Below are positions 33,853-43,263 of a DNA stretch of 64,000 nt, in pieces. The first letter of the stretch is position 1. Each line of letters opens with the position of its first letter. Source of the DNA: JAQVCM01 sp040403095. GTDB taxonomy: Bacteria; Bacteroidota; Bacteroidia; Flavobacteriales_D; Crocinitomicaceae. The notes under the pieces are model-generated. The model was not told where the DNA came from. It saw only the letters and a program-made list of their open reading frames with translations, and did no database searches. The DNA is taken from NCBI GenBank assembly GCA_040403095.1, contig JBBALI010000005.1, positions 69,943 to 133,942 of the forward strand, in the 5' to 3' direction. A program made the position numbers and the translations under genes.

Positions 33853-36800
33853 ATGAATAAGAGAAAAAATTTCACTATAAATAGTTCAATTAAAATAGCA
33901 CATTTAGTATTGTTTTTCTGTGTTTTACTTTTTGGTGTAAGCTTATACTGCATTACTGAACTAAACAAAATCAATAGTCAAAATGAAAAAAATTACGAAA
34001 ATCGAATTATTCCAGTAGCAAATTTGACTACTATGCGACATTCACTTAGTCATGGTATTTTAAAAAATACTTTTGAAGTGAATATTTCGGAGAGTGGTTC
34101 TAAAAAAGCATTAATTAACATTGAGGACAAAGAGAAGTTAATTCTCAAATGTTGGAGAGTTTTTAAATCAAAAGAAAGTAATTCGTTTGAAAAAAAATTA
34201 ATCTTAAAAACTGACAGAGCAATAGACCTTTCGATTCAATCAATCAGACTGGTAAAAAATGAAATTAAAATCAAACAAAAAATCAACCTGCAAAAAATTA
34301 ATGAAACGCAACTACTACCTAATATAGATAATGCTCTGCTTAAGCTGAGTGCTTTAATAAAATATGAAGAAAGATGTATAAAAAACATTGACAGATTAAA
34401 TAAACAAACTTCAGATAAAATCAAAAAAAATCTTACCATCGCAATTTCAATTTCTTTTATACTAATTCTTGCATTAGTACTTTTTGTCTTTTCTAAAACA
34501 AAAAGTATTCTAGTTGCACTTGATTCAAGTAAAAAAGAAATTGCAAAGAAAGATCTTAGACTGCAACTTTTCATTGAAAAATCAGAAGATATTATTCTTA
34601 TTCTTGATGCAAATGCAAATATTATTGATGCAAATCCAGCAGCTTATAAATTGTTAGAATATTCAGATAAAGAATTAATCGGTTTGCATATTTCAAGACT
34701 AGTAGATACAGAAGAGGAAATAAGACAGCAAGAATATTTCTTAAATGAAATTAGAAAAACCAAAATTGGGATAACTGAAAGAAACATTGTAACAAAAAAT
34801 GGTAATCAAGTTTTTGTTGAGATTCGAAATTATCTTCAAGAAGATCTAGGTTTTATTGCTATCATTAGAAATATAACGGAACAAAAAAAGGCGGAAATAG
34901 CCATCAAAGATTCTGAAAAAAAATACCGATATCTATTCAGCAAAGCTCCAGCTTTTATTATAATATGGGATATAGAATCATTGCGAATTTTGGAAGTAAA
35001 CGACTCAGTTATTCAAAAATATGGATATTCAGAAGAAGAATGGTCTAAAATGGATATGCTAGATATTCGACCAGCTGAAGATCATACACTACTTAAAGAT
35101 TTTGCTGAAAAAATGAAATCCAAAGATGAATTGTATGAATCTAAAAATAAATGGAGACACCTAACCAAAAATGGCTTGGTACTGCAGATGGAGATTTCAT
35201 CTCATAAAATTATTTACAATGGCAAAAATGCCATCTTGTCCTTGGCCAGAAATATTAGTGAAGAACAAAAAACTCAATCTGCACTGAAAGAAAGTAAAGA
35301 ACAACTGGCTTTATTTATCGAACACAGTCCTGCTTCACTTGCCATGCTTGATACAAATATGAAATACATTGCAAGAAGTCGTCGATGGATTACAGATTAT
35401 GGTTTGTATGGTCAAGATATTATAGGAAAAACACATTATGAAATTTTTCCTGAAATAACTGATAGATGGAAAGAAATCCATCAAAAATGTTTGAAAGGCG
35501 CTATCGAAAGATGCGATGAAGACTATTTCATAAGAGAAGATGGAAGGAAAGAATGGTTGAGATGGGAAATTAGACCTTGGCACAAATCATCTGGTGAGGT
35601 TGGCGGTATCATCATGTTGACTGAAGTGATTACTGAGCATATGAAAGCCAAAGAGCTTTATGAATATCAATTTGAAAATTCACCTGATATCATTTTAATA
35701 ATAAACAAATTTTTTAAAATCGAATCCATCAACCGCACAATTCCTGGGGGTCGACCGGTTGAAGATTTAATTGGGCGAGATTGTATCGAAGTTTTACCAG
35801 AAGTCAGCAGAAAAGTTATATCAGAAGCACTTTCGAGATGTTTTCAAACAGGAGACGATCAAGAAGTTGAATCGCTTTTAGGAAAGCTTTGGACAAAATC
35901 AAGGTTTGTTGCAATGATTAGTGAAGAGCAAGTGAATCACGTCATGATTTTTACAACTGACATTACTGAAAAGAAAAACGCAGATGATGAATTAAAGAAA
36001 AGTTACTACAAACTTCAGGCATTGACTGAAAATATTAGTGATGCAATCATCCTGATTAATGAAAACAGTTTAGTCAGTTACAGTTCAGCTGCAGTTGAAA
36101 GAATAACAAATTACACACATGGGGATATTGATTATCAAAATTTTACAGATTTCGTTTATGAAGAAGATTTGGGACTGAGTTTGGAAAAATTCGAAAAAGC
36201 TAAAAATGAACCCGGAATTTCAATTCCATTTCAGTTGAGAATCAAACACAAAAATAGCGGGATTGTTTGGGTCGAAGGATCTGTCATCAATCTCTTAACG
36301 GATGAAAATATCAAATCTTTTATTGTAAATTATAGAGATATTACATCTCGAATTTCTTCAGAAGAAGATTTAAAATCTAGTTTCAAAATAATTTCTGATT
36401 ATCGGAATGCAATTGATGAATCATCTATAGTATCAATAACTGATACACTTGGAAATATAACCCACGTAAACAAAAATTTCTGCGCTATTTCAAATTATTC
36501 AAATACCGAATTAATCAATCAAAATCACAGGATTATCTATTCTGGTTATCATTCCCCAGCATTCTTTCAGGATCTTTGGAAAACAATTTCATCTGGGAAA
36601 ATCTGGAAAAATGAAATTAAAAACAAGAGAAAAGATGATACCTTATTTTGGGTAGATACGACTATTGTCCCTTTTTTAGATGAAAATGGAAAACCAACTC
36701 AATATATTTCTATAGGATATGACATAACGGAACGAAAAATTGCTGAGCTAGAGAAACAGGAAATTAATGAACGCACTATGGCGATACTTGAAGATAAAGT

Positions 36801-37614
36801 CCTTGAAAGAACAAAAGAACTATTCAATATAAATCTTATTTTAAAGGCGCACAATCAAGACATTTCAGACAGCATCAATTATGCAAATAATATTCAAAAA
36901 GCTATACTTCCAAAAGTTGATGATTTGTCTAAAATGTTTGCTGAAAGTTTTATTCTCTGGATGCCAAAAGATGTGGTTTCAGGAGATTTCTATTGGGGAC
37001 ATGAAGATGAAAAATACAAATATGTCGCTGTGGTAGATTGCACTGGACATGGAGTACCTGGGGCACTGATGAGTATTATCGCTAATCAAACTTTAAATAG
37101 TGTCATAATTAAAAATCACCATGATGAACCAAGTGACATACTTTATAAATTGCACAAATCAATAACAAAATCACTCAATCAAAAAGACGAGTTAGTTAAA
37201 GATGGAATGGACATCGCTTTGGTTAGATTTGAAAAGGCTACTTTAAAAATTACTTTTGCTGGTGCTCAAAGACCAATTTATTATTTTGATGGAAAAAAAA
37301 TGCAAGAAATCCCCGGAAATGATAAAGGGATTGGTGGATTTTCTAAACTATCCGAACCAGCGATTTATACGCCAATTACTCTACAAACTAAAATTGGAGA
37401 TATTATTTACCTCAATTCTGATGGATATTATTCTCAATTTGGCGGTTTAAAAGGGAAAAAAATGCTCAAAAGAAGATTCCTTGAATTGCTAGAACAAAAT
37501 ATAAATTTGCCAATGAATATCCAAAAAGAAATGCTAAATAAATTCTTCCTAGAATGGCAAGGAACTGAAGAGCAAACAGATGACGTGATTGTAATTGGTA
37601 TAAAAATAGAATAA
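33853..37614 (+). CDS. Membrane-anchored multi-PAS sensor with C-terminal SpoIIE-type PP2C phosphatase
   Basis: Using ATG at 33,853 (1253 residues), the protein has one helix at about 13-33, an extracytoplasmic four-helix-bundle-like sensor region (about 34-190), a second helix at about 193-213, and then six PAS domains starting near residues 237, 357, 485, 603, 721 and 852. A coiled coil (about 975-1015) leads to a SpoIIE/PP2C phosphatase (about 1018-1253) with VVSGDFYWG, VAVVDCTGHGVPGALMS and TDDVIVIGIKIE, the metal-binding aspartates being present. It should dephosphorylate an anti-sigma antagonist or similar protein in response to several signals. No partner (STAS or kinase) gene is adjacent. 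No histidine kinase domain is present. Confidence 0.9.
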   Translation: MNKRKNFTINSSIKIAHLVLFFCVLLFGVSLYCITELNKINSQNEKNYENRIIPVANLTTMRHSLSHGILKNTFEVNISESGSKKALINIEDKEKLILKCWRVFKSKESNSFEKKLILKTDRAIDLSIQSIRLVKNEIKIKQKINLQKINETQLLPNIDNALLKLSALIKYEERCIKNIDRLNKQTSDKIKKNLTIAISISFILILALVLFVFSKTKSILVALDSSKKEIAKKDLRLQLFIEKSEDIILILDANANIIDANPAAYKLLEYSDKELIGLHISRLVDTEEEIRQQEYFLNEIRKTKIGITERNIVTKNGNQVFVEIRNYLQEDLGFIAIIRNITEQKKAEIAIKDSEKKYRYLFSKAPAFIIIWDIESLRILEVNDSVIQKYGYSEEEWSKMDMLDIRPAEDHTLLKDFAEKMKSKDELYESKNKWRHLTKNGLVLQMEISSHKIIYNGKNAILSLARNISEEQKTQSALKESKEQLALFIEHSPASLAMLDTNMKYIARSRRWITDYGLYGQDIIGKTHYEIFPEITDRWKEIHQKCLKGAIERCDEDYFIREDGRKEWLRWEIRPWHKSSGEVGGIIMLTEVITEHMKAKELYEYQFENSPDIILIINKFFKIESINRTIPGGRPVEDLIGRDCIEVLPEVSRKVISEALSRCFQTGDDQEVESLLGKLWTKSRFVAMISEEQVNHVMIFTTDITEKKNADDELKKSYYKLQALTENISDAIILINENSLVSYSSAAVERITNYTHGDIDYQNFTDFVYEEDLGLSLEKFEKAKNEPGISIPFQLRIKHKNSGIVWVEGSVINLLTDENIKSFIVNYRDITSRISSEEDLKSSFKIISDYRNAIDESSIVSITDTLGNITHVNKNFCAISNYSNTELINQNHRIIYSGYHSPAFFQDLWKTISSGKIWKNEIKNKRKDDTLFWVDTTIVPFLDENGKPTQYISIGYDITERKIAELEKQEINERTMAILEDKVLERTKELFNINLILKAHNQDISDSINYANNIQKAILPKVDDLSKMFAESFILWMPKDVVSGDFYWGHEDEKYKYVAVVDCTGHGVPGALMSIIANQTLNSVIIKNHHDEPSDILYKLHKSITKSLNQKDELVKDGMDIALVRFEKATLKITFAGAQRPIYYFDGKKMQEIPGNDKGIGGFSKLSEPAIYTPITLQTKIGDIIYLNSDGYYSQFGGLKGKKMLKRRFLELLEQNINLPMNIQKEMLNKFFLEWQGTEEQTDDVIVIGIKIE

Positions 37615-37623
37615 GAAATATCT

Positions 37624-37664
37624 AAAAAAATGAAAATCGTCCCGTAATAGAACGATTTTCATTT
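37624..37664. terminator. Bidirectional terminator between convergent genes
   Basis: TGAAAATCGT and ACGATTTTCA form a 10-bp stem with an 11-base loop. A-runs on the left and T-runs on the right let it act for both the plus-strand sensor gene and the minus-strand gene at 37,671. Confidence 0.75.
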
Positions 37665-37670
37665 ACAACC

Positions 37671-38897
37671 TTAATCGTTAATTCTCTTCTTTCTTTTTTG
37701 AACATTGAAACCAACATTTATTCCTGTCATTCCGCCGCCTTTTTGTGATGAATAAAAAATATTCACTGGAATATTCAGAGCACCAGCTCGAAATGTTCTT
37801 CCAACTCCAAATACAAACATCGTATTCATTGAATATTTCCCTCTAGTGTCTCCAAATTTCTTATCGAAATTATAAGTGTGATCGAATTTATCTGGCGTTG
37901 GAGCCACAAATTTACCTGTCGTATTGTATTGAGGCAAATTAGAATAGTTTCTTTCGGCATATTTTGCCCAATCGGAGTCAGAAAAATATTGTTGATTATC
38001 ACTGAATTGGTTTTGCTTATCAAAAAAGCCATTCGAAGTTTGTTTGATTCCAAAACCAGGACCAAAGGCAATTTCCCAACCTGATTTCCCAAATCGAAAA
38101 CCATTCATTAAAGTCAGTGAAGGTATAAATTGACCTTGCTCCAAGCCTGAAACATTGACGACACATTCAATCAACGACGAAAAATTTTCAGTTCCAACAT
38201 ACTGTTTTTCCATTTGATATCCAATCATACTTACTCCTGGAAAAATACCTAAACCTCCCTGTGATTCTGGTCTAACAGCAAATTCATTTACTGACCCAAT
38301 CAAATATGCCATTCCTATTCTAGGACCAGAATTATTGATTTTACCAATGTTGTTTGAAGTAATAAGCTCATTTTTAAAAGACAAACGATCACTTGTTTCC
38401 TTTGAAAATTCAATATCATGCATTTCTTTCAATAAAATTTCAATCATGCGCTGTAATTCCAACTCTTGGTTGTCAAATTCTTTTACAGCAGATTTTAAAA
38501 TAGTGTGATTTTTTACATCGACAATTTTGATCGTGATAGCAATTTTGTTGCCCAAACCGTCGAAACTACCGCACATCACATAATCCACATTCAACTCTTT
38601 GCCCATTTTGACCAAACAGTTTTGACCATAACATTCATTCAAAAATTCAGCGTTTCCTTTCAAAACATCTGCCATGTCGAAAACATCATACACTTTGTAT
38701 TTTTTCATTTTGATTAATTCCAAACGAATCATTTTGGAAACAGTTTCTGCTTTGAAAGTCAATCCATTTACATAAGGATTTGCAACAGCAAGTGTTGGAA
38801 GATTTGTTGAAGTAGTTGGTTCATTTGGTTTTTCTTGGCCATTCACTTTTAAAAATGAAAAGCAAACTAATACTGAAAAAAAGATTTTTGTTTTCAT
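37671..38897 (-). CDS. Exported protein with CsgG/LpoB-like domain and probable C-terminal beta-barrel
   Basis: This 408-residue protein has a signal peptide (about 1-20, ending VNG/Q). Residues about 35-160 resemble the CsgG/LpoB/DUF2380 group of secreted alpha-beta domains: VSKMIRLELIKMKKYKVYD, CLVKMGKELNVDYVMCGSFDG, ITIKIVDVKNHTIL. A gap of about 30 residues leads to a C-terminal part (about 190-408) with alternating Gly and aromatic residues, typical of outer-membrane beta-strand proteins, ending in INVGFNVQKRKKRIND. In CsgG the core forms an outer-membrane pore and in LpoB it activates a peptidoglycan synthase; here the role is unknown. It runs convergent to the sensor gene, with a bidirectional terminator between. 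Confidence 0.6.
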   Translation of the reverse strand: MKTKIFFSVLVCFSFLKVNGQEKPNEPTTSTNLPTLAVANPYVNGLTFKAETVSKMIRLELIKMKKYKVYDVFDMADVLKGNAEFLNECYGQNCLVKMGKELNVDYVMCGSFDGLGNKIAITIKIVDVKNHTILKSAVKEFDNQELELQRMIEILLKEMHDIEFSKETSDRLSFKNELITSNNIGKINNSGPRIGMAYLIGSVNEFAVRPESQGGLGIFPGVSMIGYQMEKQYVGTENFSSLIECVVNVSGLEQGQFIPSLTLMNGFRFGKSGWEIAFGPGFGIKQTSNGFFDKQNQFSDNQQYFSDSDWAKYAERNYSNLPQYNTTGKFVAPTPDKFDHTYNFDKKFGDTRGKYSMNTMFVFGVGRTFRAGALNIPVNIFYSSQKGGGMTGINVGFNVQKRKKRIND

Positions 38898-39006
38898 ACT
38901 TTATTTGTTTTTTGATTGAACAAATATTTCTGTAAAAATCCCGTATTTAAAAACTGAATTCAGCAGGTGAACCAGAATGAGTTGCGAAATACGCAAATAA
39001 TGGCAT

Positions 39007-40017
39007 CTAACTTTCTAAATCAGCTTCTATTTTCTTTCTAAAAAGATGAATTGTTCGGTCAAATTCATAAAAGAAATGATTGCGTTCTTTTTCGTTCACT
39101 ATACTAATCAAACTAGAATTTGCCAGTTGCTTGTCTATAATCATCTTTGAATCTGAAACATAACTTTGATTAGTCGTTTCGAGATAGTTCATAATGTTGT
39201 GTGTCAAATACAATCCTTGTTGTTCTTTACTTTTATAATAGAAAGTCACATCAGAATTAATCGTTTCATTCAAATACATTTCATACGAATTTCCTGAGGC
39301 AGGTGCTTGAGTTCCAAACATAAATTTTTTTCCAACATTCGCTTGTTCTTTCAAATGATTAGACATCAGTAACATTCGGTCAAATAAAAACAAAGCGTAT
39401 TCTGGATCTTCAAAATGATGTGCTTTGTAGTAATATTGAATTTGACGCATAAATCCGCGCATGAAATCAAAGTCATAAATTTCTTTAGATGGTATTGAAT
39501 TGTAAATCTGCAAAATTTCTTTCCCTAGCGCAAAAGCGTTTTCACTTGTTTTTTCATGTCTGAAAGGTTTATCCTTGTAATCAGGAATCTGCAAATGCGT
39601 TTTCGCCCAAAAGTACAATTTGAAACGAACCAATTGCGGAAAATTTAGCAATTGAAATAAGTGAACATTATTCACCGATAATATAATTTCTGGGCCAGAA
39701 AGTGACTTTAACTTCTGAAAAGCTTGTAAAATTCCTTCCAAGTAAGATTCTAAACTGAAATCAAACGTATTTAGCGGCGGATAAGAAAACACCACTTTTC
39801 CCTCTCCCATTTCGCACAAAGCATCAAATGAAATTGAATAATGATTGCAAATTTTCTTCAACTCATGAATGGTGAGTGGCGTTTCATTTCGATACCGCCG
39901 ATAAACTGCATCAGGAGAAATACTTAACAAATCAGACAAGGCATTTCCCATCGACTCATCGCCAGCAATTTTTTGCTTGAGTAACTGAAATAAGGTCGTT
40001 TGAATATTTTCCTTCAT
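39007..40017 (-). CDS. Helix-turn-helix transcriptional regulator (XRE-like) with long C-terminal domain
   Basis: The start is ATG at 40,017 (336 residues); the upstream 49 residues of the longest frame run into the divergent intergenic region and are rejected. Residues about 15-65 form an XRE-like helix-turn-helix (ALSDLLSISPDAVYRRYRNE, then LTIHELKKICNHYSISFDAL). The remaining 250 residues are helical with no recognised domain and no membrane segment. It is divergent from the three-gene cluster at 40,152-43,224, so it is a candidate regulator of that cluster. Flavobacteria contain many such regulators with ill-defined C-terminal domains. Confidence 0.75.
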   Translation of the reverse strand: MKENIQTTLFQLLKQKIAGDESMGNALSDLLSISPDAVYRRYRNETPLTIHELKKICNHYSISFDALCEMGEGKVVFSYPPLNTFDFSLESYLEGILQAFQKLKSLSGPEIILSVNNVHLFQLLNFPQLVRFKLYFWAKTHLQIPDYKDKPFRHEKTSENAFALGKEILQIYNSIPSKEIYDFDFMRGFMRQIQYYYKAHHFEDPEYALFLFDRMLLMSNHLKEQANVGKKFMFGTQAPASGNSYEMYLNETINSDVTFYYKSKEQQGLYLTHNIMNYLETTNQSYVSDSKMIIDKQLANSSLISIVNEKERNHFFYEFDRTIHLFRKKIEADLES

Positions 40018-40151
40018 AATTTTCGGCGAATAATTGTGTGGATAAAAGTACAATATAAACCAACAAAATAACATTCTGATTGAACGAATTATGTGATTAG
40101 TTGTATCGATAAAAAGCGTAAATTTATAATCATGTATAAAAAATTGAAACC

Positions 40152-41159
40152 ATGAAAATTGCAATCTCTTTCATATTCTTCTGTCTTGCTTTCGCTGTTT
40201 TTGGAAAGGAAAAAATAGCCTATTCAGCAAGTTTCAAAATTGTATCGAACGAAAAGAACACCAAAATTCCAAAAGGCAAGTTTATCATTGAAGCCACAGT
40301 TTACGAAATCCAAAGCAACCAAAAATTAAGTAGTTTGGTTATCAACTCTGGCACGAAAAAAGTTATTACAGACACCAAGGGATGGTTCAAAATAACAGCA
40401 AAAATCACAGAAAACTATCTCCAAATTGACAGAAAGGGTTTTCCAACTTATTATCTTGAAAATTATCCAATTCAAGATCAGCATCATATTAAAATGAAAA
40501 TATTTATCAGCAAGATTCGTGAAGTTTACAAAGATGATATTCCAGTAGCTGAAAAGCCCGTGATTTATTGTTATTCAGAAAAACCCATTCATTTTGATTT
40601 AAAACTCAATACAGTTGGTACATTGGCTTTTACTTACCCTGCATTTAACGCAAATCAAACTTGGAGCATGAACCTGGAAAACAATGACTTAACAGACGAC
40701 AAATCGAAACAAGAATATCCTTATTTATTCTGGGAAAGTCAGCAAGAAAACGTTTATTTTAAAGGCGAAATTTTCAAACAAGACAAAATAGAAATCAATG
40801 CTTCGATGGTTTCAAAATCACAAGTTGTTCCTTTTTTAGATTCTACTTTGACAGTTTTAGGCTTTAATTCACAAGAAAAAACAGATTTTATAACTTATTG
40901 GGGACCTAGAATGCAAAAGTCAAACTTCTATTTGATTCAATTCCTGCAAAACAATGAATGTGAGCAATTTGCCAGCTATGAAATTACTCCTAAACCAGAT
41001 CATTTGAACCGATTTTACATGCTTTTTATGGAAAATGAAACGAACGAATTTCCATACTTTGCATTGCCACAAAAACTCAAACCTTTAGAGAGAAATGGAT
41101 TCTACATGGTTGATTGGGGCGGAATAGAACTTAGCAATACCGTTGAACCTGTAAACTAA
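40152..41159 (+). CDS. Exported protein, paralogue 1 of a three-gene family
   Basis: This 335-residue protein has an N-terminal signal peptide (about 1-18, ending AVFG). Residues about 35-110 look like a CarboxypepD_reg-like strand domain (KGKFIIEATVYEIQS, then DTKGWFKITAKI). After KPVIYCYSEKPIHFDL (about 135) comes a domain shared with the next two genes: LAFTYPAFNANQTW, YPYLFWESQQ, LTVLGFNSQEKTDFITYWGP, TPKPDHLNRFYMLF, and PLERNGFYMVDWGGIE. The domain family has relatives in bacteria and some eukaryotes but no role that I can name. A possible -7 box TAAATTTA lies at 40,119-40,126. Confidence 0.7.
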   Translation: MKIAISFIFFCLAFAVFGKEKIAYSASFKIVSNEKNTKIPKGKFIIEATVYEIQSNQKLSSLVINSGTKKVITDTKGWFKITAKITENYLQIDRKGFPTYYLENYPIQDQHHIKMKIFISKIREVYKDDIPVAEKPVIYCYSEKPIHFDLKLNTVGTLAFTYPAFNANQTWSMNLENNDLTDDKSKQEYPYLFWESQQENVYFKGEIFKQDKIEINASMVSKSQVVPFLDSTLTVLGFNSQEKTDFITYWGPRMQKSNFYLIQFLQNNECEQFASYEITPKPDHLNRFYMLFMENETNEFPYFALPQKLKPLERNGFYMVDWGGIELSNTVEPVN

Positions 41160-41165
41160 TTGAAC

Positions 41166-42191
41166 ATGAAAAAATTTGCTTTATTTGTTGTTTTATTTCA
41201 ATCAATTTATTGTTTTTCAGAAAAGTACATTCCGTATCATTTGAGTTATGAAATTCTTTCTGATAAATATGATGCAAAAATTCCAAACGGGAAATATTTG
41301 ATTGAAGGTACAATTTATGACTACAAATACAATGAAAATCAGGTACGAGAAAAATTGAGCAAGGTCATTGTAAACGCGGGTAAAAAAACGACGCGAAGTG
41401 ATTCAAAAGGTTATTTCAGAATGACGAATCAACTCAAAGATTCTGTGCTACAATTTGTGCTTATGAATTACAATTCCTCTTATTTAGAAAATTATCCTTT
41501 GAAAAATAAGCACCGCATCAAACTTAGAATTTTCATGACGCAAGTGAAAGAAGAAACTGAATTTATGGTCAAAAAACCAGTAATTTATTGTTATTCAGAT
41601 CAAACCACAAAATTTGATTTTCAATTGATTCCAAAAGGAGAACTAACTTTTGCATATCCGAGTTTAAACAGCAATCAAACTTGGCAAATAAAACTTGAAA
41701 ACAATGTGCTTTCAGATCAAAAATCGCTTCAAAATTATCCTTATTTGTTTTGGGAAAGCCAACAAAAAAACATCAACTTTGAATTGGCAAGTATCAAACA
41801 AAGTAAAGATGAAATTTGTGGATCAATCATTTCTAAAGCAAATATCGTTTCCTATTTAGATTCAACATTAACCGCTTTGGGATTCAATTTCAGGGAAAAA
41901 ACTGACTTTATCACTTTCTGGGCGCCACAAATGCAAGAGGACAATTATTATTTGATTCAATTTGTACAAAATAGCCAATGTGAAAAATTTTCACAGTATA
42001 AAATCAATCCAACACCAGATCATTTGAACCGAATTTACATGCTTTTCGCTGGAAATAATCAACTAGATTTTCCTTTTGAAGTTGTTCCACAACAATTGAA
42101 TCCATTGGAAAGAAATGGTTTTTACTTCGTCGATTGGGGCGGAATTGAAATAAATTTATCAAATTATTATGTCTCAGAAAAAACCAATTAA
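41166..42191 (+). CDS. Exported protein, paralogue 2 of a three-gene family
   Basis: The start is ATG at 41,166 (341 residues); a TTG two codons earlier is a poor choice since a signal peptide follows the ATG (MKKFALFVVLFQSIYCF). It is a close paralogue of the upstream protein with every shared block: KPVIYCYSDQ, LTFAYPSLNSNQTW, YPYLFWESQQ, LTALGFNFREKTDFITFW, PDHLNRIYMLF, PLERNGFYFVDWGGIE. The first gene stops 6 bp before. A duplication is therefore clear, and both have diverged only moderately. Confidence 0.7.
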   Translation: MKKFALFVVLFQSIYCFSEKYIPYHLSYEILSDKYDAKIPNGKYLIEGTIYDYKYNENQVREKLSKVIVNAGKKTTRSDSKGYFRMTNQLKDSVLQFVLMNYNSSYLENYPLKNKHRIKLRIFMTQVKEETEFMVKKPVIYCYSDQTTKFDFQLIPKGELTFAYPSLNSNQTWQIKLENNVLSDQKSLQNYPYLFWESQQKNINFELASIKQSKDEICGSIISKANIVSYLDSTLTALGFNFREKTDFITFWAPQMQEDNYYLIQFVQNSQCEKFSQYKINPTPDHLNRIYMLFAGNNQLDFPFEVVPQQLNPLERNGFYFVDWGGIEINLSNYYVSEKTN

Positions 42192-42201
42192 TTTTCCAAT
42201 T

Positions 42202-43224
42202 ATGAAATCAATTTTTAGCTTTATTTTCATTTTAATAGCTTGGCCCTCTTTTGCAAAAGAGCGAGATATGAAGGAATCAAGGATTTTTAGACAAGTCATT
42301 GTCAATTCTGATGTCGAAGATTTGACGATTGCCAAAGGCAAATGTTTGATAAAAGGAAAAGTATTTTATGAAGTTGAAATGGATCCATATTCAACTGATT
42401 TTATTCTAGCTTCGGAATCAGTTCAATTTATTTACGACGTGGATGGAAAAAAAATTGGTTTAACCAACTCTCTGGGCGAATTTGAAGTTTTGGTCAACGA
42501 ATCAACCAAATATTTGCTTTTCACTAAAGAACAAGACAAAGATTCATTGTACGAAAAAATCTATTTTGAAAATCATGTATTTACAAGTCAGCACAAAATG
42601 GACATTTCAGTTTACATTCCTTTAAAATATTCAGGAAGAAACATCATGGTCGATAAACCGGTCATTTATGCTTATAGCGAAAATCCGATTGATTTCACTC
42701 TCAAATTGATTCCGCAGGGTGTTTTGACTTTCACTTATCCTGAACTTCCTGCAGACAATACTTGGAAAATGAAAACGGATGGGAGCGGAAATTTAACCGC
42801 CGCGAATGGTTCTAATTATCCGTATCTATTTTGGGAATCAAATCAAAACGCTTATTTGATTCGCAACAAAAAATCAAATTCAAATGAAATTGTCGCGCAA
42901 AATGCATTGATTTCATATTTGGAGAAAAACCTAACTGTTTTGGGGTTAAATGCCAAAGAAAGAACAGATTTCATCACTTTTTGGGCGCCGAAATTGCAAA
43001 AGTTCAAAATAATTCAAGTTCAATTTTTTGTGGATGAAAATTGTGAAGTCATTGGGGAACTAGAAATCAATCCAAAACCAGACCAGCTTCGAAGAGTTTA
43101 TGCGATTTTCAACGAAGTAACTGTTATTTCGAACCAATTTACACCTAAAACTTTAGAAATCAAAACGCTGAAAAGAAAAGGTTTTACAGTTCTTGAATGG
43201 GGAGGTAGTCTTTTGGAGGAATAA
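42202..43224 (+). CDS. Exported protein, paralogue 3 of a three-gene family
   Basis: The start is taken as ATG at 42,202 (340 residues, signal peptide MKSIFSFIFILIAWPSFA); an ATG 33 bp upstream would overlap the previous gene and spoil the signal peptide. It is the most diverged copy: KPVIYAYSENPIDFTLKL, LTFTYPELPADNTW, YPYLFWESNQ, LTVLGLNAKERTDFITFWAP, PDQLRRVYAIF, LKRKGFTVLEWGGS. Spacing is 10 bp, so all three are probably one transcript. Lack of a lipobox suggests periplasmic or outer location. Confidence 0.7.
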   Translation: MKSIFSFIFILIAWPSFAKERDMKESRIFRQVIVNSDVEDLTIAKGKCLIKGKVFYEVEMDPYSTDFILASESVQFIYDVDGKKIGLTNSLGEFEVLVNESTKYLLFTKEQDKDSLYEKIYFENHVFTSQHKMDISVYIPLKYSGRNIMVDKPVIYAYSENPIDFTLKLIPQGVLTFTYPELPADNTWKMKTDGSGNLTAANGSNYPYLFWESNQNAYLIRNKKSNSNEIVAQNALISYLEKNLTVLGLNAKERTDFITFWAPKLQKFKIIQVQFFVDENCEVIGELEINPKPDQLRRVYAIFNEVTVISNQFTPKTLEIKTLKRKGFTVLEWGGSLLEE

Positions 43225-43229
43225 AATAA

Positions 43230-43260
43230 TTCAGAATGCTGAATGTAGAATTCAGAATTA
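43230..43260. repeat. Short TTCAGAAT/ATTCAG repeat between convergent genes
   Basis: The 39-bp gap carries TTCAGAATG, CTGAAT, and AATTCAGAATT, which form alternative small hairpins (TTCAG/CTGAA and CTGAAT/ATTCAG). This kind of AATTCAGAATT sequence is common in intergenic spaces of low-GC Bacteroidota. It may act as a weak bidirectional terminator. Confidence 0.4.
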
Positions 43261-43263
43261 AAA

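Noticed and set aside
40018..40164. Longer N-terminus of the HTH regulator (start at 40,164)
   Set aside because: It would overlap the first paralogue's start and cover the shared promoter region; the extra 49 residues are hydrophobic and unlike the family.
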